A stretch of 64,000 nt of DNA, from NCBI RefSeq assembly GCF_001905465.1, contig NZ_LISX01000007.1, forward strand, positions 320,891 through 384,890, given 5' to 3'. The notes beneath the pieces are model-generated. The model had not been told where the DNA came from, did no database searches, and saw only the letters and a list, made by a program, of their open reading frames with translations. The translations under genes were made by a program, and so were the position numbers. Positions 53,560-61,006 of this stretch are shown one piece after another; within the stretch, counting starts at the first letter, position 1; every line of letters begins with the position of its first letter. The stretch is from Kitasatospora sp. CB01950. GTDB lineage: Bacteria > Actinomycetota > Actinomycetes > Streptomycetales > Streptomycetaceae.

Positions 53560-53606
53560 GCGGGATCACGTGCGCGCCGACGTTCAAGGCCCGACCCGCT
53601 GCGTAG
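53560..53606 (+). pseudogene. Decayed duplicate of the 3' end of the septum-formation-type gene
   Basis: Bases 53560-53599 align with 53281-53320 at about 33 of 40 positions, in the same frame: GITCAPTFKA here against GVTCALTFKA there, then a stop at 53604-53606. Nothing upstream matches the rest of that gene. It is best read as the remaining tip of a second, diverged copy. Confidence 0.6.
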
Positions 53607-53616
53607 GCTGTGCGGC

Positions 53617-54255
53617 ATGTCGAGCCTTGCACGGGCCGAGCGTGCCCGTCTTTCCGGATTGTTGTCGGCGGCCGGCCCGGACGGGCCGACCTTGTGCGAG
53701 GGGTGGCTGACCAGGGATCTGGTGGCCCATCTGGTGGTGCGGGAGGGCCGGCCGGACGCGGCGGCCGGGATCAGGGTGCGGCCGCTCGCGGGCTGGACGC
53801 AGCGGGTGCAGGACCGCGCGGCGGCCCGCCCGTACGGGGAGTTGGTGAAGTCCTTCCGCTCGGGCCCGCCGGCCTTCTCGCCGTTCAACCTGCCGGGTGT
53901 GGACGAGGCGGCGAACCTGCTGGAGTACTTCGTGCACGCGGAGGACGTCCGCCGGGCGGTGCCGTTCGAACCGGAGGAGCCGAAGGCCGAGTTGGTCGAG
54001 GCGCTGTGGCGGCGGGTGCCGGTGGCGGCCCGGCTGGGCGAGTCGCGGCCGTCGGTGTCGTTGCGGCTGACGCGCCCGGACGGCCGGGAGGTGACGGTCC
54101 GTCGGCACGATCGGCCGCTGGTGACGGTGACCGGGGAGCCCGGCGAGCTGGTGCTGTTCCTGTTCGGGCGCGGCGCGAAGGCCGCGGTGACGGTGGAGGG
54201 CGAGCCGGAGGCGGTCGCCGAGCTGGCCGAGGCCCTGCCGCTGCCGGAGGACTGA
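53617..54255 (+). CDS. TIGR03085-type/DinB-like (maleylpyruvate isomerase-like) protein
   Basis: 212 aa, ATG 53617. The N-terminal four-helix region of the mycothiol-dependent isomerase/DinB superfamily is visible: RAERARLSGLLSAAGPDGPTLCEGWLTRDLVAHLVVREGRPD, followed by NLLEYFVHAEDVRRAV, where the His residues (HLV, HAEDV) are the usual metal ligands. The C-terminal part (VTGEPGELVLFLFGR, AVAELAEALPLPED) is the SCP2-like segment typical of TIGR03085. Mycothiol-linked chemistry is likely but unproven. The ribosome-binding site is weak. Confidence 0.85.
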   Translation: MSSLARAERARLSGLLSAAGPDGPTLCEGWLTRDLVAHLVVREGRPDAAAGIRVRPLAGWTQRVQDRAAARPYGELVKSFRSGPPAFSPFNLPGVDEAANLLEYFVHAEDVRRAVPFEPEEPKAELVEALWRRVPVAARLGESRPSVSLRLTRPDGREVTVRRHDRPLVTVTGEPGELVLFLFGRGAKAAVTVEGEPEAVAELAEALPLPED

Positions 54256-54337
54256 CGGCGCGTCGGCCGCCGCCGCCCCGGCCGGAGGTGCCAGCCTGAG
54301 CGGTGGCCCCGCCCACCCCGTCCTCTCTGGAGCACCC

Positions 54338-55117
54338 ATGGTCAGCACCGATTTCCGGACCGGATCGCCGAACTGGATCGACCTCGGCAGTCCGGACCTC
54401 GCCGAGTCCGAGCTGTTCTACGGCGCGGTGTTCGGCTGGACCTTCGAGTCGGGCGGCCCGGACGCCGGCGGCTACGGCTTCTTCCGCAACGAGGGCCGCA
54501 CCGTCGCGGCGGCCGGCCCGCTGACCGAGGCGGAGGCGCTGCCCGCCTGGACGGTGTACTTCCGCACCGAGGACGCCGACGCCACGGCGGCGGCCGTCGC
54601 CGAGGCCGGCGGAACGGTGCGGGTGCCGCCGTCGGATGTCATGGAGGAGGGCCGGTTCGCGCAGTTCACCGATCCGACGGGCGGCAACTTCGCGGTCTGG
54701 CGGCCCGGGCGGACCCGCGGCCTGGAGGCCGTCCGGGAGCCCGGGGCGCTGTGCTGGGCGGAGCTGCACACCTCCGACCTGGCCAAGGCGCTGCGCTTCT
54801 ACCAGCGGCTGTTCGGCTGGCGGACGCGCGGCAGCGAGGTGCCGGGCGTGGACTACACGGTGCTGTGCACCGCCGAGGGCTCGGACCCGTTCGAGGCGTC
54901 CTTCGGCGGCGCGGCGGGCGTCCATCCGCGGGTGAACGTCGGCTGGCTGGTGCACTTCGCGGTCGCGGACGCGCTGCTGACCGCCGATCAGGTCCGCAAG
55001 GCCGGCGGGAGCATCGTGATCCCGCCGGAGCAGGTCCCGACGGTGGGCCGGGTCGCGGTGCTGGCGGACCCGTTCGGCGCGCAGTTCGCGATCCTGGAGC
55101 CGGAGCCCCGCCGGTAG
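54338..55117 (+). CDS. Tandem VOC (glyoxalase-fold) protein
   Basis: 259 aa with two VOC domains: residues about 8-120 (NWIDLGSPDLAESELFYGAVFGW...FTDPTGGNFAVW) and 130-255 (CWAELHTSDLAKALRFYQRLFGW...LADPFGAQFAILE). Such tandem proteins occur in hydroxylases, resistance proteins and binding proteins. Metal-ligand His/Glu positions are only partly kept, so enzymatic activity is uncertain. ATG 54338; TGGAG lies just upstream. It lies 82 bases after the DinB-like gene on the same strand and may share its transcript. Confidence 0.87.
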   Translation: MVSTDFRTGSPNWIDLGSPDLAESELFYGAVFGWTFESGGPDAGGYGFFRNEGRTVAAAGPLTEAEALPAWTVYFRTEDADATAAAVAEAGGTVRVPPSDVMEEGRFAQFTDPTGGNFAVWRPGRTRGLEAVREPGALCWAELHTSDLAKALRFYQRLFGWRTRGSEVPGVDYTVLCTAEGSDPFEASFGGAAGVHPRVNVGWLVHFAVADALLTADQVRKAGGSIVIPPEQVPTVGRVAVLADPFGAQFAILEPEPRR

Positions 55118-55126
55118 AAGGCGGAG

Positions 55127-55146
55127 CCCGCCGGTGGGCCGGCGGG
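55127..55146. terminator. Short bidirectional hairpin between the VOC gene and hisF
   Basis: CCCGCCGG (55127-55134) and CCGGCGGG (55139-55146) with a 4-base loop, between the convergent stops at 55117 and 55160. It is the likely end of the his operon. Confidence 0.65.
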
Positions 55147-55159
55147 GCCCCGCGAAGGA

Positions 55160-55930
55160 TCAGCGGACGGGGTGCCCGGTGGTCCGCAGTTCGTCCTTGA
55201 CCTGGCCGATCGTCAGGTCGCCGAAGTGGAAGACGCTGGCGGCGAGCACCGCGTCGGCACCGGCGTCGACGGCGGGCGCGAAGTCGGCGAGCTTGCCGGC
55301 CCCGCCGGAGGCGATGACGGGCAGCGAGACGGCCTTGCGGACGGCCCGGATCATCTCCAGGTCGTAGCCGTCCTTGGTGCCGTCGGCGTCCATCGAGTTC
55401 AACAGGATCTCGCCGGCGCCGAGTTCGGCCGCGCGCACCGCCCACTCGACGGCGTCCAGGCCGGTGCCCTGTCGTCCGCCGTGGGTGGTGACCTCGTAGC
55501 CGGAGGCGGTCTCGGTGCCCTCGCCGCAGCGCCGGGCGTCGACCGACAGGACCAGCACCTGGCGGCCGAAGCGCTGCGCGATCTCGCGGATCAGTTCGGG
55601 GCGGGCGATCGCCGCGGTGTTGACGCCGACCTTGTCGGCGCCGGCCCGCAGCAGCCTGTCGACGTCCTCGACGGCGCGCACGCCGCCGCCGACGGTGAGC
55701 GGGATGAAGACCTGCTCGGCGGTGCGGCGGACCACGTCGTAGGTGGTCTCCCGGGAGCCGGACGAGGCGGTGATGTCGAGGAAGGTCAACTCGTCGGCGC
55801 CCTGGGCGTCGTAGAGCTTGGCGAGCTCGACCGGGTCGCCGGCGTCGCGCAGGTTCTGGAAGTTGACGCCCTTGACGACGCGTCCGGCGTCCACGTCCAG
55901 ACAGGGGATGACGCGTACTGCGAGTGTCAC
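55160..55930 (-). CDS. hisF: Imidazole glycerol phosphate synthase, cyclase subunit
   Basis: With HisH it makes imidazole glycerol phosphate and AICAR from PRFAR and glutamine. 256 aa barrel. Motifs: VIPCLDVDAGRVVKGVNFQNLRDAGDP (catalytic Asp), FLDITASS, PLTVGGGVRAVEDVDRLLRAGADKVGVNT, GAGEILLNSMDADGTKDGYD (second catalytic Asp) and VIASGGAGK. GTG 55930 overlaps the ridA stop as GTGA. Last gene of the his operon. Confidence 0.97.
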   Translation of the reverse strand: MTLAVRVIPCLDVDAGRVVKGVNFQNLRDAGDPVELAKLYDAQGADELTFLDITASSGSRETTYDVVRRTAEQVFIPLTVGGGVRAVEDVDRLLRAGADKVGVNTAAIARPELIREIAQRFGRQVLVLSVDARRCGEGTETASGYEVTTHGGRQGTGLDAVEWAVRAAELGAGEILLNSMDADGTKDGYDLEMIRAVRKAVSLPVIASGGAGKLADFAPAVDAGADAVLAASVFHFGDLTIGQVKDELRTTGHPVR

Positions 55931-56361
55931 GACTGTGTGCCTTCCAGGGTGCGGGCCAGGCCGGGGCGGTGGGCCTCCACCTCGACCTCGACCATCATGC
56001 GGGAGTCGGTCAGGCCCTCGACCACCACCATCGTGGTGACCGGCCGGACCTGGTCGAAGATCTTCTTGTGGGCGCGGCCGACCGCGTCGCAGTCCCGGAC
56101 GTGGGTGAGGTACATCCGGGTCCGGACCACGTCGGTGGCGGTGAGTCCGTAGTGGTCGAGCGCGTCGAAGGCCACCTTGAAGGCGGCGATCGTCTGCTCG
56201 TACGGGTCGCCCTCGGCGAGGGCGACGCCGTCCTCGTAGGCGGTGCAGCCCGCGACCAGGACGAAGTCCCCGGCTGCCACCGCCCGGGAGCTCCCGTACG
56301 CGTCCTCCCAGGGGGACTCTGCGGAGTGGCGGGCGGTGGTGGCCGGGGTTTCGTCGGTCAT
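55927..56361 (-). CDS. RidA-family enamine/imine deaminase
   Basis: 144 aa, Rid/YjgF superfamily. Visible: GSSRAVAAGDFVLVAGCTAYEDG, EQTIAAFKVAFDALDHYGLTATDVVRTRMYLTHVRDC, and VRPVTTMVVVEGLTDSRMMVEVEVEAHR, with the conserved Arg (TRMYLT) and Glu (VEVEVEA) of the substrate pocket. RidA proteins hydrolyse reactive enamine/imine intermediates released by PLP enzymes. It is embedded between hisA and hisF with four-base overlaps on both sides, so translation is coupled. This placement is common in Streptomyces and suggests protection against reactive intermediates or an unidentified his-linked role. Confidence 0.92.
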   Translation of the reverse strand: MTDETPATTARHSAESPWEDAYGSSRAVAAGDFVLVAGCTAYEDGVALAEGDPYEQTIAAFKVAFDALDHYGLTATDVVRTRMYLTHVRDCDAVGRAHKKIFDQVRPVTTMVVVEGLTDSRMMVEVEVEAHRPGLARTLEGTQS

Positions 56362-57086
56362 CGGGACACAGCCTCCAGGGCCTCTTCGAGGGTGAACTTC
56401 TGCTCGTAGAGGGCCTTGCCGACGATCGAGCCCTCGACGCCCTCCGGCACCAGGGTGGCGATCGCGCGCAGGTCGTCGAGCGACGACACGCCGCCGGAGG
56501 CGACCACGGGGCGGTCGGTGGCGGCGCAGACGTCGCGCAGCAGCTGCAGGTTGGGGCCGGTCAGGGTGCCGTCGCGGTTGACGTCGGTGACCACGTAGCG
56601 GGAGCAGCCCTCGGCGTCCAGGCGGGCCAGGACGTCGAACAGCTGGCCGCCGTCGCGGGTCCAGCCGCGGCCGCGCAGGGTGGTGCCGACCACGTCCAGG
56701 CCGACGGCGATCTTGTCGCCGTGCTCGGCGATCACCTTGGCGACCCACTCGGGGCTCTCCAGCGCGGCGGTGCCGAGGTTGACCCGGGTGCAGCCGGTGG
56801 CGAGCGCGGCGGCCAGCGACTCGTCGTCGCGGATGCCGCCGGACAGCTCGACCTTGATGTCGAGGCGGCCGGTGACCTCGCGGAGCAGGTCGCGGTTGCT
56901 GCCGGTGCCGAACGCGGCGTCCAGGTCGACCAGGTGCAGCCACTCGGCGCCGGCGTTCTGCCAGGCCAGGGCGGCGGCGAGCGGCTCGCCGAAGGAGGTC
57001 TCGGTGCCGGAGGCGCCCTTGACCAGGCGGACGGCCTGCCCGTCGCGGACGTCGACGGCGGGCAGCAGTTCGAGGCGGTTGGTCAT
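56358..57086 (-). CDS. hisA: Bifunctional HisA/TrpF isomerase (PriA)
   Basis: Phosphoribosyl isomerase A, 242 aa. In Streptomyces and Mycobacterium this single enzyme does both the HisA step and the TrpF step. It fits here: no trpF lies in the trp cluster. Visible motifs: LLPAVDVRDGQAVRLVKG (catalytic Asp), LHLVDLDAAFGTGSNRDLL, IKVELSGGIRDDESLAAAL, VVTDVNRDGTLTGPNL (second catalytic Asp) and VVASGGVSSLDDL. ATG 57086. It overlaps ridA by four bases and lies 29 bases downstream of hisH. Confidence 0.95.
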   Translation of the reverse strand: MTNRLELLPAVDVRDGQAVRLVKGASGTETSFGEPLAAALAWQNAGAEWLHLVDLDAAFGTGSNRDLLREVTGRLDIKVELSGGIRDDESLAAALATGCTRVNLGTAALESPEWVAKVIAEHGDKIAVGLDVVGTTLRGRGWTRDGGQLFDVLARLDAEGCSRYVVTDVNRDGTLTGPNLQLLRDVCAATDRPVVASGGVSSLDDLRAIATLVPEGVEGSIVGKALYEQKFTLEEALEAVSR

Positions 57087-57115
57087 GATCCGTTGGTCTC
57101 CCAAGTCGGAGGGCG

Positions 57116-57751
57116 TCAGAGAGTGTCGACCCAGTTGGTCAGCAGGGCGGCGCCGGCGTCGCCGGACTTCTCGGGATGGAACTGGGTGGCCCACAGCGGA
57201 CCGTTCTCCACCGCGGCGACGAACGGCTGCCCGTGGGTGGTCCAGGCCACCTTGGGGGCGCGGATCTTCTCCGAGTGGGACTCCAGCACCCAGTGCCGCA
57301 CGCCGTAGGAGTGCACGAAGTAGAACCGGGTGTCGGCGTCCATCCCGGCGAACATCCGGGTGTCGGCGGGGGCGTCGACGGTGTTCCAGCCCATGTGCGG
57401 GACGACGGGCGCGTCCAGCGGCTCGACCACGCCGGGCCACTCGTCGCAGCCGTCGGTCTCGACGCCGTGCTCGACGCCCTTCTCGAACAGGATCTGCATG
57501 CCGACGCAGATGCCCAGCACCGGGCGGCCGCCGGCCAGCCGCCGTCCGATGATCTGCTCGCCGCGCACCGCCTTCAGGCCGCGCATGCACGCCTCGAAGG
57601 CGCCCACGCCGGGCACCAGCAGGCCGTCGGCGTCCATCGCCTGCTGGAAGTTCGAGGTGACGGTGACGTTCGCACCGGTCCGCTCGACGGCGCGCTGGGC
57701 GGAGCGCAGGTTGCCGGAGCCGTAGTCCAGCACCACCACGTTCTTGGTCAT
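57116..57751 (-). CDS. hisH: Imidazole glycerol phosphate synthase, glutaminase subunit
   Basis: Glutamine amidotransferase that feeds ammonia to HisF; 211 aa class I glutaminase. The catalytic triad is visible: Cys in VLGICVGMQILF, and His and Glu in QFHPEKSG. VLDYGSGNLRSAQRAVER and LLVPGVGAFEACM are standard. ATG 57751; the small membrane-protein gene precedes it by 12 bases. Confidence 0.97.
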   Translation of the reverse strand: MTKNVVVLDYGSGNLRSAQRAVERTGANVTVTSNFQQAMDADGLLVPGVGAFEACMRGLKAVRGEQIIGRRLAGGRPVLGICVGMQILFEKGVEHGVETDGCDEWPGVVEPLDAPVVPHMGWNTVDAPADTRMFAGMDADTRFYFVHSYGVRHWVLESHSEKIRAPKVAWTTHGQPFVAAVENGPLWATQFHPEKSGDAGAALLTNWVDTL

Positions 57752-57763
57752 GTCGCGGAGCTC

Positions 57764-57907
57764 CTAGAAGCGCAGGATGCCGGCGGCCAGGCACATGGCC
57801 GAGGCGAAGGCGAGGACGAGGATCACGCTCTTCGGCTTGTCCTGCTTCCAGAACGAGTAGACGCCGGTGGCGAAGAAGATGCCGAGGAAGATCAGAACCG
57901 TCGCCAT
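57764..57907 (-). CDS. Small membrane protein inside the his operon
   Basis: 47 aa: MATVLIFLGIFFATGVYSFW, a short loop (KQDKPKS) and a second hydrophobic segment (VILVLAFASAMCLAAGILRF). Two membrane helices fill almost the whole protein. Its ATG shares one base with the hisB stop (TGATG), so it is translationally coupled. I recall a comparable small ORF in Streptomyces his operons, but its function is not known. Confidence 0.8.
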   Translation of the reverse strand: MATVLIFLGIFFATGVYSFWKQDKPKSVILVLAFASAMCLAAGILRF

Positions 57908-58500
57908 CAGAGGGCGCCCTTCGTGGACGGGAGGATGCCCTCGGCGCGCGGGTCGCGCTCGGAGGCGTAGCGCAGCGCCCGGGCCAGTGCCTTGAACTGG
58001 CACTCCACGATGTGGTGTGCGTTGCGGCCGTACGGCACGTGCACGTGCAGCGCGATCTGGGCCTGCGCGACGAAGGACTCCAGGATGTGCCGGGTCATCG
58101 TGGTGTCGTACGAGCCGATCATCGGGGCGATGCCCTCGGGCTCGCTGTGCACCAGGTACGGGCGGCCCGACAGATCGACCGTGACCTGCGCCAGCGACTC
58201 GTCCAGCGGGACGGTGCAGTTGCCGAACCGGTAGATGCCGACCTTGTCGCCGAGCGCCTGCTTGAAGGCGGCGCCGAGGGCGAGGGCGGTGTCCTCGATG
58301 GTGTGGTGGGTGTCGATGTGCAGGTCGCCGTCGGTCTTCACGGTGAGGTCGAAGAGGCCGTGGCGGCCGAGCTGGTCGAGCATGTGGTCGTAGAACCCGA
58401 CGCCCGTGGAGACGTCCGTCCTGCCGGTTCCGTCGAGGTCGATCTCGACCAGGACGGAGGTCTCCTTGGTGGTGCGTTCGACGCGGCCGATACGGGACAT
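57907..58500 (-). CDS. hisB: Imidazoleglycerol-phosphate dehydratase
   Basis: Dehydrates imidazole glycerol phosphate to imidazole acetol phosphate; 197 aa, monofunctional. Metal-binding motifs: GVGFYDHMLDQLGRHG, DLHIDTHHTIEDTALALG, and HVPYGRNAHHIVECQFKALARAL. The second His/Glu set is complete. ATG 58500. Followed by the 47-residue membrane protein with a one-base overlap and preceded by hisC (7 bases). Confidence 0.97.
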   Translation of the reverse strand: MSRIGRVERTTKETSVLVEIDLDGTGRTDVSTGVGFYDHMLDQLGRHGLFDLTVKTDGDLHIDTHHTIEDTALALGAAFKQALGDKVGIYRFGNCTVPLDESLAQVTVDLSGRPYLVHSEPEGIAPMIGSYDTTMTRHILESFVAQAQIALHVHVPYGRNAHHIVECQFKALARALRYASERDPRAEGILPSTKGAL

Positions 58501-58507
58501 TGCGGGG

Positions 58508-59608
58508 TTACAGCTCCTTGATTGCAGCGGACACGGCGGCCAGGAAGGCGTCGTTCTCGGCGGGGGTGCCGGCGGTGACGCGCAGCCACCCGGGCACGCC
58601 GTTGTCGCGGACCAGCACGCCCCGGTCGAGGATCGACTGCCACACCGCGTGGGTGTCGGCGAAGCGGCCGAACTGGATGAAGTTGGCGTCCGAGTCGGTC
58701 ACGTCGAGGCCCAGCTCGCGCAGCGCGACCACCAGCCGGTCGCGCTCGGACTTCAGCTGCTCGACGTAGCCGAGCAGCGTGTCGGTGTGCTCCAGGCAGG
58801 CCAGCGCCGTGGCCTGGGTGACGGCCGACAGGTGGTAGGGCAGCCGGACCAGCTGCACCGCGTCCACCACCGCCGGGTCCGCGGCCAGGTAGCCGAGCCG
58901 GAGGCCGGCCGCGCCGAACGCCTTCGACATGGTGCGCGAGACCACCAGGTTGGGGCGGCCCTCCAGCAGCGGCAGCAGCGAGTCGCGGTGCGAGAACTCG
59001 ACGTACGCCTCGTCCACCACCACCAGGCTGGGCCGGGCGGCCTGCGCGGCCTCGTACAGCGCGAGCACGGTGTCGGCCTCGACGGCGGTGCCGGTCGGGT
59101 TGTTCGGCGAGCAGATGAACACCACGTGCGGGCGCAGCTCGGCGATCGCCTCGCGGGCCGCGTCCAGGTCGACGGTGAAGTCCTCGTTGCGCGGGCCGGA
59201 GATCCAGCCGGTGCCGGTGCCGCGGGCGATCAGCGCGTGCATCGAGTACGAGGGCTCGAAGCCGATCGCGGTGCGGCCGGGCCCGCCGAAGGTCTGCAGC
59301 AGCTGCTGGAGCACCTCGTTGGAGCCGTTGGCGGCCCACACCTGGTCCTTGGTCACGGTGTGGCCGGTGGTGTCGGTCAGGTAGGCGGCCAGGCCGGCCC
59401 GCAGCTCCACCGCGTCCCGGTCCGGGTAGCGGTTGAGCTGCCGGGCGGCGTCGGCGACCCGCTCGGCGATCCGGGCCACCAGCGGCTCGGGCAGCGGGTA
59501 CGGGTTCTCGTTGGTGTTCAGCTGGACGGGCACGTCCAACTGCGGTGCGCCGTAAGGGGACTGGCCGCGCAGCTCGTCCCGGACGGGCAGGTCGTCGATC
59601 TTCGTCAC
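58508..59608 (-). CDS. hisC: Histidinol-phosphate aminotransferase
   Basis: PLP-dependent aminotransferase that converts imidazole acetol phosphate to histidinol phosphate with glutamate as amino donor; 366 aa. The PLP-binding lysine lies in SRTMSKAFGAAGLRLGYL; substrate motifs NTNENPYPLP, SPNNPTGTA and VVVDEAYVEF. GTG 59608 gives VTKIDDLPVRDELRG. It overlaps the hisD stop by four bases. Glutamate for this step can come from gltBD at 30-36 kb. Confidence 0.96.
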   Translation of the reverse strand: MTKIDDLPVRDELRGQSPYGAPQLDVPVQLNTNENPYPLPEPLVARIAERVADAARQLNRYPDRDAVELRAGLAAYLTDTTGHTVTKDQVWAANGSNEVLQQLLQTFGGPGRTAIGFEPSYSMHALIARGTGTGWISGPRNEDFTVDLDAAREAIAELRPHVVFICSPNNPTGTAVEADTVLALYEAAQAARPSLVVVDEAYVEFSHRDSLLPLLEGRPNLVVSRTMSKAFGAAGLRLGYLAADPAVVDAVQLVRLPYHLSAVTQATALACLEHTDTLLGYVEQLKSERDRLVVALRELGLDVTDSDANFIQFGRFADTHAVWQSILDRGVLVRDNGVPGWLRVTAGTPAENDAFLAAVSAAIKEL

Positions 59609-60912
59609 GAGCTGGGCACGCTCCAGTCGAATCGGGCCTTCACAGCGTCTCCGTGACCGGGCAGGTCCTCGGCCTCGGAGAGGTTGACCACGTGCGCGGC
59701 GATGTCTGCCAGCGCCTGCCGGTCGTATTCGACGACCTGGACGCCGCGCAGGAAGGTCTGCACGGACAGGCCCGAGGAGTGGCAGGCGCAGCCGCCGGTG
59801 GGCAGCACGTGGTTGGAGCCGGCCGCGTAGTCGCCCAGCGAGACCGGGGTGAAGCGGCCGAGGAAGATCGCGCCGGCGTTGCGCACCCGCTCGGAGACGG
59901 CGTGCGGGTCGGCGGTCTGGATCTCCAGGTGCTCGGCGGCGTACGCGTTGACGACGGCCAGGCCCTGGTCGAGGTCGTCGACCAGGATGATCCCGGACTG
60001 CGGGCCGCCGAGCGCCTCGGCCACCCGCTCGGAGTGCCGGGTGCGGGCGACCTGGGTCTTCAGCTCGGCCTCGACCGCGTCGGCCAGCTCGGCCGAGGTG
60101 GTGACCAGCACCGATCCGGAGGTCGGGCCGTGCTCGGCCTGGCTGATCAGGTCCGCGGCGACCTCGGCGGCGTCCGCCGTGTCGTCCGCGAGCACCATGA
60201 TCTCGGTCGGGCCGGCCTCCGAGTCGATGCCGATCCGGCCGGCGAACAGCCGCTTGGCGGCCGCGACGTAGATGTTGCCGGGGCCGGTGACCAGGTTGAC
60301 GGGCGCGCACTCCTCGGTGCCGAGGGCGAACATCGCCACCGCCTGGGCGCCGCCCACCGCGTACACCTCGTCCACGCCGAGCAGCGCGCACGCGGCCAGG
60401 ATGGCCGGGTGCACCCGGCCGCCGAAGGCCTTCTGCGGCGGCGAGGTGACGGCGATGCCGCGCACCCCGGCCTCCTGCGCGGGCACCACGTTCATCACCA
60501 CGGACGACGGGTAGACCGCCAGGCCGCCCGGCACGTACAGGCCGACCCGGTCGACCGGCACCCACCGCTGGGTGACGGTGCCGCCGGGCACCACCTGGGT
60601 GGTGCGGCCGGTGCGCCGCTGGTCGCTGTGGACGGCGCGGGCCCGGCGGATCGACTCCTCGAGCGCGGCGCGCACCTTCGGGTCGAGCTGCTCCAGGGCC
60701 TCGGCGATCTGCTCGGCCGGGACGCGGGTGGACGTCAGCCGCACCCCGTCGAAACGCTCGGTGATCTCTATCAACGCGGCCACGCCACGATGGCGTACGT
60801 CCTCCGCGATCGGCCGCACCTTCTCAAGGGCGGCCTCCACGTCGAACTCGGCACGGGGCAGCACGTCGCGGGGGTCCTGATCGGAGCCGCGGAGGTCGAT
60901 TCGAGAGATCAC
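59605..60912 (-). CDS. hisD: Histidinol dehydrogenase
   Basis: Zinc- and NAD-dependent enzyme that oxidises histidinol to histidine in two steps; 435 aa. Key parts: VGLYVPGGLAVYPSSVVMNVVPAQEAG, GGAQAVAMFALGTE, VTGPGNIYVAAAKRLFAGRIGIDSEAGPTEI, ISQAEHGP (catalytic/zinc His region), and the C-terminal AGSNHVLPTGG. GTG 60912 (VISRIDLRGSDQ) is the likely start; no in-frame ATG is closer. First gene of the his operon; 94 bases separate it from the divergent gene at 61007. Confidence 0.96.
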   Translation of the reverse strand: MISRIDLRGSDQDPRDVLPRAEFDVEAALEKVRPIAEDVRHRGVAALIEITERFDGVRLTSTRVPAEQIAEALEQLDPKVRAALEESIRRARAVHSDQRRTGRTTQVVPGGTVTQRWVPVDRVGLYVPGGLAVYPSSVVMNVVPAQEAGVRGIAVTSPPQKAFGGRVHPAILAACALLGVDEVYAVGGAQAVAMFALGTEECAPVNLVTGPGNIYVAAAKRLFAGRIGIDSEAGPTEIMVLADDTADAAEVAADLISQAEHGPTSGSVLVTTSAELADAVEAELKTQVARTRHSERVAEALGGPQSGIILVDDLDQGLAVVNAYAAEHLEIQTADPHAVSERVRNAGAIFLGRFTPVSLGDYAAGSNHVLPTGGCACHSSGLSVQTFLRGVQVVEYDRQALADIAAHVVNLSEAEDLPGHGDAVKARFDWSVPSS

Positions 60913-61006
60913 ACGGCCAAGTGTAAGGAGTGACGAAAAACGGCATCCGGGTATTTCAGTCCGTGATACGAAGGATGAGACGTCGACAAGATCATCGGGG
61001 GATGCG

